A stretch of 64,000 nucleotides of DNA from Streptococcus gordonii (GTDB lineage Bacteria; Bacillota; Bacilli; Lactobacillales; Streptococcaceae): assembly GCF_001553855.1 (NCBI RefSeq), contig NZ_LQWV01000012.1:449901-513900 (forward strand), written 5' to 3'. The notes beneath the pieces were generated by a model that worked only from the letters and a program-made list of their open reading frames with translations, ran no database searches and was not told the DNA's origin. This document shows positions 8,537 to 17,954 of the stretch, one piece after another. How positions within the stretch are numbered: the stretch's first letter is position 1; each line of letters begins with the position of its first letter. Both the position numbers and the translations under genes were made by a program.

Positions 8537-8839
8537 ATGAAGATTACTCAAGAAGAAGTAAGTCATGTAGCTAAGCTGTCAAAGTTGGCTTTCTCACCAG
8601 AAGAAACAGCTGAGTTTGCAACGACCTTGTCTAAGATTGTCGACATGGTCGAATTGCTCAATGAAGTAGATACAGAGGGTGTGCCTTTCACTTCTAATGT
8701 AGCTGCCAATATCAACTATATGCGAGAAGATGTGGCTCAGCCAGGCTGGAATCGGGAAGAGCTTTTCCAAAATGTGCCTGAAAAAGAGCGGGGCTACATC
8801 AAAGTGCCTGCCATCCTAGATGACGGAGGAGATGCCTAA
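8537..8839 (+). CDS. gatC: Asp/Glu-tRNA amidotransferase subunit C
   Basis: GatC (100 residues) wraps around GatA and stabilises the GatCAB complex, which amidates Glu-tRNA(Gln) and Asp-tRNA(Asn). The N-terminal [22 protein letters not shown] and the C-terminal [20 protein letters not shown] segments are typical of the family. The SD AAAGGAATCAGAG precedes the ATG. The last base of its stop is the first base of the gatA start (TAATG), showing tight coupling. Confidence 0.95.
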   Translation: MKITQEEVSHVAKLSKLAFSPEETAEFATTLSKIVDMVELLNEVDTEGVPFTSNVAANINYMREDVAQPGWNREELFQNVPEKERGYIKVPAILDDGGDA

Positions 8840-10305
8840 TGACTTTTAATCACAAGACTATTGAAGAGTTGCATGATTTGCTGGTCAAGAAAGAAATTTC
8901 TGCGGTAGAGTTAACTCAGGCAACTTTGGCGGATATTAAAGAACGTGAAGGAGCTGTAGACAGCTTCATTACTGTTAGCGAAGAGGAAGCTTTGGCTCAG
9001 GCTGCGGCTCTAGATGCCAAGGGTATTGATGCTGACAATCTCATGAGCGGGATTCCGCTGGCAGTTAAGGACAATATCTCAACCAAGGGGATTTTGACGA
9101 CGGCTGCCTCTAAAATGCTCTACAACTATAAGCCGATTTTCGATGCGACCAGCGTAGAGAAGCTCTATGGTAAGGATATGATTATCGTTGGGAAGACCAA
9201 CATGGATGAGTTTGCCATGGGTGGTTCCAGCGAAAACTCCTACTTTAAGACGACTAAGAATGCTTGGGACAGCAGCAAGGTTCCTGGTGGATCATCTGGT
9301 GGTTCAGCGACAGCTGTTGCCTCTGGTCAGGTTCGTCTATCACTGGGGTCTGATACGGGTGGTTCTATTCGCCAGCCTGCATCCTTTAACGGTGTAGTCG
9401 GCCTCAAGCCAACCTACGGACGAGTTTCTCGTTTTGGTCTCATTGCTTTTGGATCTTCTTTAGACCAGATTGGGCCTTTCTCTCAAACGGTTAAGGAAAA
9501 TGCACAGCTTCTGAATGTTATTTCTGGTAATGATCCTAAGGATTCTACATCATCACAAGAAGCAGTGCCAGACTTTACCAGCAAGATTGGCCAAGACATC
9601 AAGGGAATGAAGATTGCCCTGCCTAAGGAATACATGGGTGAGGGAATTGACAGCAAGGTTAAGGAAACGATTTTAGCAGCTGCGAAGCACTTGGAAAGCT
9701 TGGGAGCTATCGTTGAAGAAGTTAGCCTGCCTCATAGCAAGTACGGTGTGGCTGTTTACTATATCATTGCTTCCTCTGAAGCCAGCTCTAACCTGCAACG
9801 TTTTGACGGTATTCGCTATGGCTACCGCGCAGAAGGCATTGAAAATCTAGAAGATGTCTATGTCAAATCTCGTAGCGAAGGCTTTGGTGAAGAGGTGAAA
9901 CGTCGGATCATGCTGGGTACTTTCAGCTTGTCATCTGGTTACTACGATGCTTACTTCAAGAAAGCTGGTCAGGTTCGGACCTTGATTATGCAAGATTTTG
10001 CTAAGGTATTTGAAAAATATGACTTGATCTTAGGTCCAACTGCACCAACTGTTGCATATGATTTGGGTAGTCAAAACCAAGATCCAGTGGCCATGTATTT
10101 GGCTGACCTTTTGACCATTCCAGTCAATCTGGCTGGCCTACCGGGCATTTCAATTCCAGCTGGTTTTGCAGACGGTCTTCCTGTCGGCTTGCAGTTGATT
10201 GGTAACCACTTTGATGAAGCGACTATCTATCAAGCAGCCGCAGCATTTGAAGCGACGACTGACTACCACAAACAGCAGCCAGTTATCTTTGGAGGTGAAA
10301 AATAA
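8839..10305 (+). CDS. gatA: Asp/Glu-tRNA amidotransferase subunit A
   Basis: GatA (488 residues) hydrolyses glutamine and supplies ammonia through a tunnel to GatB. The amidase signature is intact. Lys77 (PLAVKDNIS), cis-Ser152 (GGSSGGSA) and nucleophile Ser176 ([10 protein letters not shown]) have the same spacing as in characterised GatA enzymes. It sits between gatC and gatB with single-base stop/start overlaps on both sides, which favours equal subunit production. Confidence 0.97.
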   Translation: MTFNHKTIEELHDLLVKKEISAVELTQATLADIKEREGAVDSFITVSEEEALAQAAALDAKGIDADNLMSGIPLAVKDNISTKGILTTAASKMLYNYKPIFDATSVEKLYGKDMIIVGKTNMDEFAMGGSSENSYFKTTKNAWDSSKVPGGSSGGSATAVASGQVRLSLGSDTGGSIRQPASFNGVVGLKPTYGRVSRFGLIAFGSSLDQIGPFSQTVKENAQLLNVISGNDPKDSTSSQEAVPDFTSKIGQDIKGMKIALPKEYMGEGIDSKVKETILAAAKHLESLGAIVEEVSLPHSKYGVAVYYIIASSEASSNLQRFDGIRYGYRAEGIENLEDVYVKSRSEGFGEEVKRRIMLGTFSLSSGYYDAYFKKAGQVRTLIMQDFAKVFEKYDLILGPTAPTVAYDLGSQNQDPVAMYLADLLTIPVNLAGLPGISIPAGFADGLPVGLQLIGNHFDEATIYQAAAAFEATTDYHKQQPVIFGGEK

Positions 10306-11738
10306 TGAACTTTGAAACAGTTATCGGACTGGAAGTCCATGTTGAATTGAAGACCAATTCAAAGATTTTCTCACCAGCTCCAGCTCACTTCGGTGAAGAT
10401 CCTAATGCCAACACCAATATCATTGACTGGTCCTTCCCAGGTGTTCTACCAGTTATGAACAAGGGGGTCATTGACTATGGTATCAAGGCTGCTCTGGCCT
10501 TGAACATGGATATTCACCAGAAGATGCACTTTGACCGCAAGAATTACTTCTACCCGGACAATCCAAAAGCCTATCAAATTTCTCAGTTTGATGAGCCGAT
10601 TGGCTACAATGGCTGGATTGAGATTGAGCTAGAAGATGGCACGACCAAGAAAATCCGTATCGAGCGGGCCCACTTGGAAGAAGATGCCGGAAAGAATACC
10701 CACGGCAGCGATGGCTACTCTTATGTGGACCTCAACCGCCAAGGAGTACCACTGATTGAGATTGTGTCTGAAGCGGATATGCGCAGTCCAGAAGAAGCTT
10801 ATGCCTATCTGACTGCCCTCAAGGAAATCATCCAGTACACGGGCATTTCTGATGTTAAGATGGAAGAGGGTTCCATGCGGGTCGACGCCAATATTTCTAT
10901 CCGTCCTTTCGGTCAGGAAGAATTTGGTACCAAGACTGAGCTGAAAAACCTTAACTCCTTCAACTTTGTCCGTAAGGGTCTAGCATTTGAGGAAAAACGC
11001 CAGGCTGAAATCCTACGCAGTGGCGGTCAAATCCGTCAGGAAACCCGTCGTTATGACGAAGCAACTGGCGAAACCCTACTCATGCGGGTCAAGGAAGGTT
11101 CAGCGGACTACCGTTACTTCCCAGAGCCTGATCTGCCTATCTTTGAGATTGAGGATGCTTGGATTGAGCAAGTGCGCAGCAGTCTGCCAGCCTTTCCAAA
11201 AGATCGCCGGGCTAAGTATGTGGGAGACTACGGTCTGTCTGACTACGATGCTAAGCAGTTGACAGCGACTAAGGCTGTGTCAGACTTCTTTGAAGCAGCT
11301 GTTGCGGCAGGCGGTGACGCCAAGGCTATCTCTAACTGGCTCCAAGGAGATGTGGCTCAATACCTCAATGCCGAAGGAAAGACCATCTCTGAAATTGAGC
11401 TGACGCCTGAGAACCTGACTGAAATGATTGCTCTGATTTCTGACGGAACGATTTCCTCTAAGATTGCTAAGAAGGTCTTTGTCCATCTAGCTAAAAATGG
11501 TGGCTCTGCCAAGGAATATGTGCAAAAAGCTGGTCTGATTCAAATCTCAGACCCTGCCCAGCTTCTGCCAATCATCCAAGAAGTATTTGCTAACAACGAA
11601 AAAGCCATCAATGACTATAAGGGCGGTAATAAGAATGCAGCCAAGTCCTTGATCGGTCAGCTCATGAAAGCAACCAAGGGCCAAGCCAACCCGCAAGTAG
11701 CACAAAAACTGCTCAATGAAGAGTTGGAAAAACTATAG
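10305..11738 (+). CDS. gatB: Asp/Glu-tRNA amidotransferase subunit B
   Basis: GatB (477 residues) binds the mischarged tRNA, phosphorylates the attached Asp or Glu using ATP and amidates it. The N-terminal cradle domain carries the family signature [13 protein letters not shown] and the [18 protein letters not shown] segment with metal-binding residues. The helical and YqeY-like tail domains fill residues about 295-477, ending in [16 protein letters not shown]. It is the last gene of the aspS-gatCAB unit and is followed by a strong terminator. Confidence 0.97.
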   Translation: MNFETVIGLEVHVELKTNSKIFSPAPAHFGEDPNANTNIIDWSFPGVLPVMNKGVIDYGIKAALALNMDIHQKMHFDRKNYFYPDNPKAYQISQFDEPIGYNGWIEIELEDGTTKKIRIERAHLEEDAGKNTHGSDGYSYVDLNRQGVPLIEIVSEADMRSPEEAYAYLTALKEIIQYTGISDVKMEEGSMRVDANISIRPFGQEEFGTKTELKNLNSFNFVRKGLAFEEKRQAEILRSGGQIRQETRRYDEATGETLLMRVKEGSADYRYFPEPDLPIFEIEDAWIEQVRSSLPAFPKDRRAKYVGDYGLSDYDAKQLTATKAVSDFFEAAVAAGGDAKAISNWLQGDVAQYLNAEGKTISEIELTPENLTEMIALISDGTISSKIAKKVFVHLAKNGGSAKEYVQKAGLIQISDPAQLLPIIQEVFANNEKAINDYKGGNKNAAKSLIGQLMKATKGQANPQVAQKLLNEELEKL

Positions 11739-11748
11739 AAATAAGTAG

Positions 11749-11774
11749 AAAACCAGTCGTGAGGCTGGTTTTTT
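11749..11774 (+). terminator. Terminator of gatCAB
   Basis: AAAACCAG and CTGGTTTT pair across an 8-base loop and run into a T-tract, 10 bases after the gatB stop. Confidence 0.85.
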
Positions 11775-11830
11775 GCTTTTTCTTGAAATATCAGATATGA
11801 TAGAATAGATAAAAATTAAAGGAGTTAGTT

Positions 11831-12124
11831 ATGTCGGAAATTACAATTACGCGTGATACGGGTATGGTTGGTGTTGCTCAAAAAGTAGCGGTATATCTTA
11901 ATGGTGAACTTGTAGATAAACTTTCAAATAATGAAAGCAAAACTCTGTCATTTGAGGGAGACAGTATTGAGCTACAGGTTGGACAAAGTTTTATGAAGTC
12001 TCATAAAATTCAAGTAAAAAATGGCCAAAAGGTACTTGTTAAAGCTTCTGGAATTCGTGTTATGCTAGGAATTCTTGGGACTATCTTAGGCTTACCTTAT
12101 TTACTTCTTGAAATAGAGGGTTAA
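11831..12124 (+). CDS. Small hypothetical protein with a C-terminal hydrophobic segment
   Basis: I do not recognise a named family for this 97-residue protein. Residues 1-70 alternate polar and hydrophobic residues (KVAVYLNGELVDKLSNNES), as in small beta-sandwich domains that build on a repeated strand-turn-strand pattern. Residues 75-94 (IRVMLGILGTILGLPYLLLE) could be one membrane helix. The SD AAAGGAG precedes the ATG, and the gene has its own terminator, so it is a monocistronic real gene. It might sit on the inner face of the membrane, but the function is unknown. Confidence 0.7.
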   Translation: MSEITITRDTGMVGVAQKVAVYLNGELVDKLSNNESKTLSFEGDSIELQVGQSFMKSHKIQVKNGQKVLVKASGIRVMLGILGTILGLPYLLLEIEG

Positions 12125-12173
12125 TATTCCCAAATTGCAGCAGGAGCGGTATTTAAGATTTTCTAAACTATAG

Positions 12174-12202
12174 AAAAATCAGTCAAAAGTGACTGATTTT
12201 TT
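12174..12202 (+). terminator. Terminator of the 97-residue protein gene
   Basis: AAAAATCAGTCA pairs with TGACTGATTTTT across a 4-base loop and ends in T residues. Confidence 0.85.
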
Positions 12203-12294
12203 GTCTCTTCTATGGTTATAACAAATAAAGTGATATGATTAGAAGTATCAAATTTTTAAAATTAAAACTTTTTTTCTGAGATTGTGTTAATCAT

Positions 12295-12323
12295 TTGACA
12301 AGAAAAATGAAAAGGCTTACAAT
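12295..12323 (+). promoter_or_regulatory. Promoter of the butanediol dehydrogenase gene
   Basis: TTGACA (12295-12300) and TACAAT (12318-12323) are 17 bases apart, a near-consensus vegetative promoter. Confidence 0.75.
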
Positions 12324-12355
12324 TTAGCTAATAATTTATAAAGCGAGGTATGTTT

Positions 12356-13402
12356 ATGGCAAAAATGAAAGCTGCTCGTTGGTATGGCGCTAAAGATGTT
12401 CGCATTGAAGAGGTGGATGTACCGGAAGTCAAACCTCATCAGGTCAAGATTGCGGTCAAGTTTACAGGAATCTGTGGTACTGACTTGCATGAATACTTGG
12501 ATGGACCAATTTTTATTCCGACAGAAACAGAGCATGTCTACTCTGGACAGAAAGCGCCTGTAACCTTGGGACATGAGTTTGCTGGGGAAATTGTTGAGGT
12601 TGGAAGTGATGTAACACGGGTCAAAGTTGGCGATCGGGTAACAGTTGAGCCTATTTTAGCTAAGCATAATCTTGTCGGTGATTATAATTTGGACCCTAAT
12701 CTAAACTTTGTCGGTTTGGCGGCTGATGGTGGTTTTGCCAAATATTGTGTTTTGGATGGAGACATTGTTCACAAAGTTCCAGACAGTCTTAGCTATGAGC
12801 AGGCAGCCTTGACAGAGCCTGCTGCTGTGGCAGTTTATGCAGTTCGTCAGTCAGCTCTTAAGACGGGCGATACAGCGGTTGTATTTGGTTTGGGACCAAT
12901 CGGACTCTTGATTGTAGAGGCTTTGCGGGCGGCCGGTGCCTCTAAGATTTATGGTGTCGAGTTATCTCCAGAGCGCCAAGCAAAAGCAGAGGAGCTTGGG
13001 GCCATCATTGTGCGACCAGAAGAAGGCGAAGACGTGGTAGCTGCTATCCAGCGTTTAACGGGTGGTGGAGCAGATGTGTCTTATGAAGTAACTGGGGTGC
13101 CAGTTGTGCTGGGACAAGCTTTGGCTTCTGTCCACAAGGCTGGAGAATGTATGGTTGTTTCTATTTGGGAGCGAGAAGCCAGCATTAATCCAAATGAATT
13201 TGCCATTCAAGAAAAATCACTCAAGGGTATCATCGCCTATCGGCATATTTTCCCTAAAGTGCTGGAACTGATGGAGCAGGGTTATTTCTCGGCTGACAAG
13301 CTTGTGACCAAGAAGATTAAGCTGGAGGATATTGTGCAAGAAGGCTTTATTGAGCTGACTCAGGACAAGGCGCAGATCAAGATTTTGGTGTCTCCTGAAT
13401 AA
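12356..13402 (+). CDS. Zinc-dependent 2,3-butanediol dehydrogenase-like alcohol dehydrogenase
   Basis: This 348-residue medium-chain dehydrogenase most resembles (R,R)-2,3-butanediol dehydrogenases that reduce acetoin with NADH. The catalytic zinc ligands fit the Cys of FTGICGTDLHEYLDGP and the GHEFAGEIVEVG segment. The structural-zinc cysteine loop typical of many alcohol dehydrogenases seems absent, as in butanediol dehydrogenases. A Rossmann motif VFGLGPIGLL lies mid-protein. I chose the ATG at 12356 because the SD AAGCGAGG ends 7 bases upstream; the ATG at 12350 abuts the SD. It is flanked by terminators, so it is monocistronic. Exact substrate is inferred. Confidence 0.82.
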   Translation: MAKMKAARWYGAKDVRIEEVDVPEVKPHQVKIAVKFTGICGTDLHEYLDGPIFIPTETEHVYSGQKAPVTLGHEFAGEIVEVGSDVTRVKVGDRVTVEPILAKHNLVGDYNLDPNLNFVGLAADGGFAKYCVLDGDIVHKVPDSLSYEQAALTEPAAVAVYAVRQSALKTGDTAVVFGLGPIGLLIVEALRAAGASKIYGVELSPERQAKAEELGAIIVRPEEGEDVVAAIQRLTGGGADVSYEVTGVPVVLGQALASVHKAGECMVVSIWEREASINPNEFAIQEKSLKGIIAYRHIFPKVLELMEQGYFSADKLVTKKIKLEDIVQEGFIELTQDKAQIKILVSPE

Positions 13403-13424
13403 AATTTTGCTTAACTATGATATG

Positions 13425-13454
13425 AAAATCAGTCAAAATTGGCTGATTTTTCTT
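13425..13454 (+). terminator. Terminator of the butanediol dehydrogenase gene
   Basis: AAAATCAG and CTGATTTT pair across a 10-base loop with a following T-rich tail. Confidence 0.8.
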
Positions 13455-13467
13455 TACGGTTTTATGC

Positions 13468-13473
13468 TATAAT
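13468..13473 (+). promoter_or_regulatory. -10 element of the EamA transporter gene
   Basis: A perfect TATAAT at 13468-13473 lies about 28 bases upstream of the start. The -35 is not distinct and overlaps the preceding terminator tail. Confidence 0.5.
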
Positions 13474-13501
13474 AAACGAAGTAATAGGAGAGAGATTTAG
13501 G

Positions 13502-14413
13502 ATGTCTAAGACAGTAAGAGGGACCATTTATACACTAGTGGCTGGGACAGCTTGGGGTCTGTCTGGAACGAGTGGCCAATATTTAATGGTGCATGGCTTT
13601 TCGGCTCTAAGTTTGACCAATTTTCGCTTATTAGTTGCGGGTCTGGCTCTGATGGGGATGGCTTATTTTACTGACCCCAAGTCATTTGGTCAGATTTGGA
13701 AGGACAAGCAATCACTTGTCATGATCTTCGTTTTTGCCTTGTTTGGTCTTTTTCTTAATCAATACGCCTATTTGGAGGCTATTCATGAAACAAATGCAGG
13801 AACAGCAACTGTACTACAGTATTTATGCCCTGTGGGAATTTTAGCCTACACCTGTATCAAAGACAAGGTCGCCCCAACAGTTTCCGAAGTATGCTCCATG
13901 TTTTTAGCGATTGGGGGGACTTTCTTGATTGCCACTCATGGTCAGCTCAATCAGCTTTCTATGACACCAAAAGGATTACTTATTGGTCTCTTTTCGGCCT
14001 TTACTTATTCGCTCTATATCCTTTTGCCTATTGATTTGATTAAAAAATGGGGCAGTATGTTGGTCATTGGAATTGGCATGACTATGGCGGGGATTTTGTT
14101 ATTTCCTTTTAGCGGCCTCATTCAGCATCAATGGCAGTTTCGCCTGGATATTCTCTTTGCCCTGCTCGGTATTATCGTGATTGGAACGATTTTTGCCTAC
14201 ACCGTCTTCTTGAAAGGGACGAGTTTGGTAGGGCCGGTAAAATCAAGTTTACTGGCTTCAATTGAGCCGATTTCTGCTGTTTTCTTTGCCTTTCTAATTA
14301 TGCATGAACATTTTTATGTCTTGGATTTTCTGGGAATGGCTATGATTTTAGCTGCTGTTATGTTAATTTCCCTAAAAGATTTATTCATTCAAAGAAAAAA
14401 AGGAATCTTATAA
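13502..14413 (+). CDS. EamA/DMT-family transporter
   Basis: This 303-residue protein has about ten hydrophobic segments arranged as two five-helix EamA repeats, as in drug/metabolite transporters. The conserved early motif GTAWGLSGTSGQYLM and a proline-bearing second-repeat start are visible. The ATG at 13502 follows the SD AGGAGAG; an upstream in-frame ATG at 13439 would lie in the preceding terminator and is rejected. The substrate cannot be read from the sequence; relatives move amino acids or other small metabolites. It faces a converging gene across a shared terminator. Confidence 0.85.
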   Translation: MSKTVRGTIYTLVAGTAWGLSGTSGQYLMVHGFSALSLTNFRLLVAGLALMGMAYFTDPKSFGQIWKDKQSLVMIFVFALFGLFLNQYAYLEAIHETNAGTATVLQYLCPVGILAYTCIKDKVAPTVSEVCSMFLAIGGTFLIATHGQLNQLSMTPKGLLIGLFSAFTYSLYILLPIDLIKKWGSMLVIGIGMTMAGILLFPFSGLIQHQWQFRLDILFALLGIIVIGTIFAYTVFLKGTSLVGPVKSSLLASIEPISAVFFAFLIMHEHFYVLDFLGMAMILAAVMLISLKDLFIQRKKGIL

Positions 14414-14420
14414 AGATACA

Positions 14421-14453
14421 AAAAAAGACGGAGACAGTTGCCTCGGTCTTTTA
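14421..14453. terminator. Probable bidirectional terminator
   Basis: AAAAGAC...GAG pairs with CTC.GTCTTTT with one mismatch, flanked by A residues on the left and T residues on the right. It sits between two converging genes and could serve both. Confidence 0.65.
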
Positions 14454-14473
14454 GTTTGCTGATTTTGCTTTGT

Positions 14474-15100
14474 TTATTTGGGGACCATTTGCCAGAAGAG
14501 ATCAATAATATAAGTCAAGCCATAAGTGTAAACAACTAGTGTAAAGGGTTTGCACAGAATGATAATAATCATATAGCGCTTGAAAGTCATCTTGGTCAGA
14601 GCAGCCAGCATACAAAGAAAATCTGCGGGGCTGATTGGCCAAATCATCATAAAGATGAAAAAACGATCAAAACGATTGCCTTCATCAAGCCAGCCAATGT
14701 ATTTGTCGTAAGTTCGCTTGCTGACAACGGATTGAACAAAGGCTGGGCCATAGATTCGAACCAGGTAGAAGATGATAGCGCAACCAATGACGATTCCGAT
14801 GTAGTTATAGATCGTTCCTACGATATGCCCATAGATAAAGACACCGGCAACTGAGGTTAAAGCTCCAGGAATAATTGGGACCACAGTTTGCAGAATTTGT
14901 AAAAAAATAAAGAGTGGGGGTCCCCATATGCCTGCTTGTTGGATGAAAGCAGAGAGTGTTTCTTTTGATTGTAAAACTCCAGCCTGATAAGCCCAGATAC
15001 AAAAGGCGATAGTCCCAACAGCTCCAATAATAGAAGACCAATTAATAACTTTTTGTAAAAAAGGGGACACAGCCTGTAATTGTCGATTTCTCTCTGACAT
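14474..15100 (-). CDS. TVP38/TMEM64 (VTT/DedA-like) membrane protein
   Basis: This 208-residue integral membrane protein has about five to six hydrophobic segments. It carries a VTT-domain core (VPIIPGALTSVAGVFIYGHIVGTIYNYIGIVIG) and a later FIFMMIWPISPADFLCMLAALTKM segment, both typical of the TVP38/TMEM64 group. Relatives of this superfamily act as lipid scramblases or flippases, so a membrane-lipid role is plausible but inferred. I chose the ATG at 15100 because the SD GGAGG lies 5 bases upstream; an upstream frame start at 15112 overlaps that SD. Monocistronic. Confidence 0.8.
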   Translation of the reverse strand: MSERNRQLQAVSPFLQKVINWSSIIGAVGTIAFCIWAYQAGVLQSKETLSAFIQQAGIWGPPLFIFLQILQTVVPIIPGALTSVAGVFIYGHIVGTIYNYIGIVIGCAIIFYLVRIYGPAFVQSVVSKRTYDKYIGWLDEGNRFDRFFIFMMIWPISPADFLCMLAALTKMTFKRYMIIIILCKPFTLVVYTYGLTYIIDLFWQMVPK

Positions 15101-15294
15101 ACTCTCCTCCAATGAAATAAACTAATTCTACTATAGCATGTTTTACGTTTTTTGTAAGCTTTGGGCTGTGAGCGCCCAAAATTCTAAAAGATGATAAAAT
15201 TATATAAGCAATTGACAATAATCTATAATTGTGCAAAAATTGGAAAGATTACATATATCTAGATTAAAATTTCAGTGTGTCAGGAGGGGCTCTA

Positions 15295-15984
15295 GTGGAA
15301 GAATATTTAAACTTATATCATCAAAAATTGTGGGAGATTGCTTTCGGTCATGTTGAGAAAGTATTTGGCGTTTTTTTCGTCATTTTGTTAGTTCTATCAA
15401 TTCTTCCTATTTATATTTTTTTTAACTCCTTAGTCAGAAGAAAAAAACTCATTTTAGTTCTTATCTGTATTCCATTTTTAATGTTCATTCTTTGTATAGC
15501 TGCCGAGTATGCCTACAGTTATGATAAAATTATGAATCCAGATTCACCATACAACGATTCTTTGATGGTCGCTTCACTAAGGCATGAAACTGTTCTACCG
15601 ATATTGGAGCATGTAGATGAAATCCCCTTAGATAGTGTCGATGGGAAGCTAAAGAGAGATGATATTTTAGTATTTGCTCTATCTAATCCTACCTATTATG
15701 ACGCTCTGTTTGCAGATATCGCAAACTCTTTAGCTGGTGAGCAGACGATAGGAAAAGCATTTCTAGTTGCTTTAGTAGGCTATGAAGAGAAAAATGGTGA
15801 ATGGCAATCTGTTGACATTCGCATTGCCCCGGGTGATGAGGAGAAGGATTTTCAGAAATTTTCTAAGGTGCTTCACATTAAAAAAGATGAAACAGAGGGT
15901 GCTACTGGTATTATTTATAAACTTCAAAGCTTTTATGAATTAAAGTTACGAAAAGAAAAAGATGGATACTGGTCTGGCTTATGA
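15295..15984 (+). CDS. Hypothetical membrane protein
   Basis: No family recognised. With the GTG at 15295, the SD GGAGGGG is 5 bases upstream and the product is 229 residues. An alternative GTG at 15277 would place the SD inside the gene. Two hydrophobic helices (about residues 15-38 and 46-67) are separated by a basic RRKK turn, so both termini are probably on the same side. The C-terminal about 150 residues are soluble and rich in Asp/Glu/Lys. It has its own terminator. Function unknown. Confidence 0.7.
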   Translation: MEEYLNLYHQKLWEIAFGHVEKVFGVFFVILLVLSILPIYIFFNSLVRRKKLILVLICIPFLMFILCIAAEYAYSYDKIMNPDSPYNDSLMVASLRHETVLPILEHVDEIPLDSVDGKLKRDDILVFALSNPTYYDALFADIANSLAGEQTIGKAFLVALVGYEEKNGEWQSVDIRIAPGDEEKDFQKFSKVLHIKKDETEGATGIIYKLQSFYELKLRKEKDGYWSGL

Positions 15985-16013
15985 GTATGATTTTTAGTCC
16001 CATTTTAAAATGA

Positions 16014-16041
16014 AGCTTCCACTTTTAGGAAGCTATTTTTA
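16014..16041 (+). terminator. Terminator of the hypothetical membrane protein gene
   Basis: AGCTTCC and GGAAGCT form a perfect 7-bp stem with a 7-base loop and a T-rich tail, 30 bases after the stop codon. Confidence 0.75.
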
Positions 16042-16122
16042 TTTGCTTGGAAAATAGAAAAGTGAACATTACCTAGCCACTCTAGAAGAAAGAGGACCAT
16101 GAGTGCCAAAAAGCCCATTTTA

Positions 16123-16131
16123 TGCTATAAT
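16123..16131 (+). promoter_or_regulatory. Extended -10 promoter of the yqeG cluster
   Basis: TGCTATAAT gives a perfect extended -10 (TATAAT at 16126-16131), about 30 bases before the first start. Such extended -10 promoters commonly work in streptococci without a good -35. Confidence 0.65.
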
Positions 16132-16160
16132 AATGAGAATACGAATTTTTGGAGAGAGAT

Positions 16161-16688
16161 GTGGCGATTGAAGATTATATGCCAGACTTTGCGGTTGAGG
16201 CAGTTTACGATTTGACAGTAGAGAGTTTGAAAAAACAGGGGATCAAAGCGGTTTTGGTGGATTTGGATAACACCCTGATTGCTTGGAATAATCCTGACGG
16301 AACCCCAGAGATGAAGAAGTGGCTCCATGATTTGCGGGACGCGGGTATTCGGATTATCGTAGTGTCCAATAATAACCAAAAACGGGTCAAGCGGGCTGTT
16401 GAAAAGTTTGACATTGACTATGTCTACTGGGCCATGAAACCCTTCACTTGGGGCATTGACCGAGCGCTCAAGCTTTTTCATTTTGAAAAAAATGAAGTGG
16501 TCATGGTGGGCGATCAGCTCATGACGGATATTCGGGCAGCGCATCGGGCCGGGATTCGCTCGATTTTGGTCAAACCACTGGTTGAGCACGACTCTATCAA
16601 GACTCAGATCAATCGGGCGCGTGAACGCCGTGTGCTCAAGAAAATCAATGAAAAATACGGTCCAATTCAATACAAAAAAGGAATTTAA
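16161..16688 (+). CDS. yqeG: YqeG-family HAD-type phosphatase
   Basis: This 175-residue HAD-superfamily protein has the DxDNT nucleophile motif (VDLDNTLIAW), the downstream VVSNNN motif and the MVGDQLMTDI acidic motif, so the phosphatase site is intact. I chose the GTG at 16161, with the SD GGAG 6 bases upstream; an upstream TTG would include the SD in the gene. It heads the yqeG-yqeH-yhbY-nadD-yqeK-rsfS cluster conserved in Firmicutes and ends two bases before yqeH starts. The substrate is unknown; a phosphatidylglycerophosphate or sugar phosphate has been considered for relatives. Confidence 0.88.
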   Translation: MAIEDYMPDFAVEAVYDLTVESLKKQGIKAVLVDLDNTLIAWNNPDGTPEMKKWLHDLRDAGIRIIVVSNNNQKRVKRAVEKFDIDYVYWAMKPFTWGIDRALKLFHFEKNEVVMVGDQLMTDIRAAHRAGIRSILVKPLVEHDSIKTQINRARERRVLKKINEKYGPIQYKKGI

Positions 16689-16690
16689 GC

Positions 16691-17797
16691 ATGGAAGAAC
16701 TTCTCTGTATCGGCTGCGGAGCCACTATTCAGACAGAAGATAAGGGCAAGCTAGGCTACACGCCTCAGTCAGCTCTAGAAAAAGGCTTGGAGACAGGCGA
16801 ACTCTATTGTCAACGCTGTTTCCGCCTGCGCCATTATAATGAAATCAGCGATGTCCAGCTGACGGATGATGACTTTCTACGGCTTCTGCATGAGGTTGGA
16901 GATAGTGATGCCTTGGTCGTCAATGTTGTCGATATTTTTGACTTTAATGGCTCGGTCATCCCTGGCCTGCCTCGCTTTGTTGCTGGAAACGATGTTCTCT
17001 TGGTCGGGAATAAAAAGGACATTCTGCCTAAGTCGGTCAAGGATAGCAAGGTGACCCAATGGCTGACGGAGCGGGCTCACGAAGAAGGTCTGCGTCCAGT
17101 CGATGTGGTCCTGACCTCTGCTCAGAACAAGCAGGCGATTAAGGACTTGATTGATAAGATTGAGCACAGTCGTAAAGGGCGTGATGTTTATGTGGTCGGC
17201 GTGACCAATGTAGGCAAGTCCACTTTGATTAACGCCATTATTCAAGAAATCACGGGCGACAAGGATATTATTACGACTTCGCGCTTCCCGGGAACAACTC
17301 TGGATAAAATCGAGATTCCTTTGGCAGATGGCAGTCATATCTATGATACACCGGGTATCATCCATCGTCACCAGATGGCTCACTATCTATCTGCTAAGAA
17401 TCTCAAATACATCAGTCCAAAGAAGGAAATCAAACCCAAAACCTACCAGCTCAATCCTGAGCAAACGCTCTTTTTGGGTGGTTTAGGCCGTTTCGACTTT
17501 GTAGCAGGTGACAAGCAGGGCTTCACAGCTTATTTTGACAATGAGCTTAAGCTCCACCGGACCAAGTTGCAAGGTGCTAGCGAATTTTATGACAAGCATG
17601 TCGGCAGTCTCTTAGTACCTCCCGTTGGCAAGGAAAGGGAAGAATTTCCATCCTTGGTCAAGCATGAATTTACCATCAAGGACAAGACAGATATCGTCTT
17701 CTCTGGTCTGGGTTGGATTCGCGTCAGTGGTCCTGCCCGAGTAGCTGGCTGGGCGCCGGAGGGTGTGGCGGTTGTCACTCGGAAAGCCATCATTTAA
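16691..17797 (+). CDS. yqeH: YqeH, circularly permuted ribosome-assembly GTPase
   Basis: YqeH (368 residues) is a cytoplasmic GTPase needed for 30S subunit maturation. The N-terminal zinc finger is visible as CIGCG (residues 5-9) and CQRC (about 37-40). The G-motifs appear in permuted order: G4 GNKKDI, G5 TSAQ, then G1 GVTNVGKST, and G3 DTPG. The C-terminal about 130 residues form the RNA-binding part. It follows yqeG by two bases, so both are made from one message. Confidence 0.95.
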   Translation: MEELLCIGCGATIQTEDKGKLGYTPQSALEKGLETGELYCQRCFRLRHYNEISDVQLTDDDFLRLLHEVGDSDALVVNVVDIFDFNGSVIPGLPRFVAGNDVLLVGNKKDILPKSVKDSKVTQWLTERAHEEGLRPVDVVLTSAQNKQAIKDLIDKIEHSRKGRDVYVVGVTNVGKSTLINAIIQEITGDKDIITTSRFPGTTLDKIEIPLADGSHIYDTPGIIHRHQMAHYLSAKNLKYISPKKEIKPKTYQLNPEQTLFLGGLGRFDFVAGDKQGFTAYFDNELKLHRTKLQGASEFYDKHVGSLLVPPVGKEREEFPSLVKHEFTIKDKTDIVFSGLGWIRVSGPARVAGWAPEGVAVVTRKAII

Positions 17798-17852
17798 TTA
17801 TTTAAAAAACCAAGGGTGAATAAATCCCCTTAAGATAAGGAAGGAAAAGGCT

Positions 17853-17954
17853 ATGAACAGTGGGGAAAAGCAGGTCCCAACTGTATCAAGCCTTATAGAA
17901 GAACATGACACTAACATCAAAACAACGTGCCTTTCTCAACAGTCAGGCACATAG
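17853..17954 (+). CDS. Possible 33-residue leader ORF overlapping yhbY
   Basis: An ATG at 17853 follows a good SD (AAGGAAGG, about 7 bases away) and opens a 33-codon frame that ends at 17954, inside yhbY. YhbY itself has only a weak SD. Translation of this frame would bring ribosomes to the yhbY start, so it may serve coupling rather than make a useful peptide. The peptide resembles nothing I know, so this could be chance. Confidence 0.3.
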   Translation: MNSGEKQVPTVSSLIEEHDTNIKTTCLSQQSGT

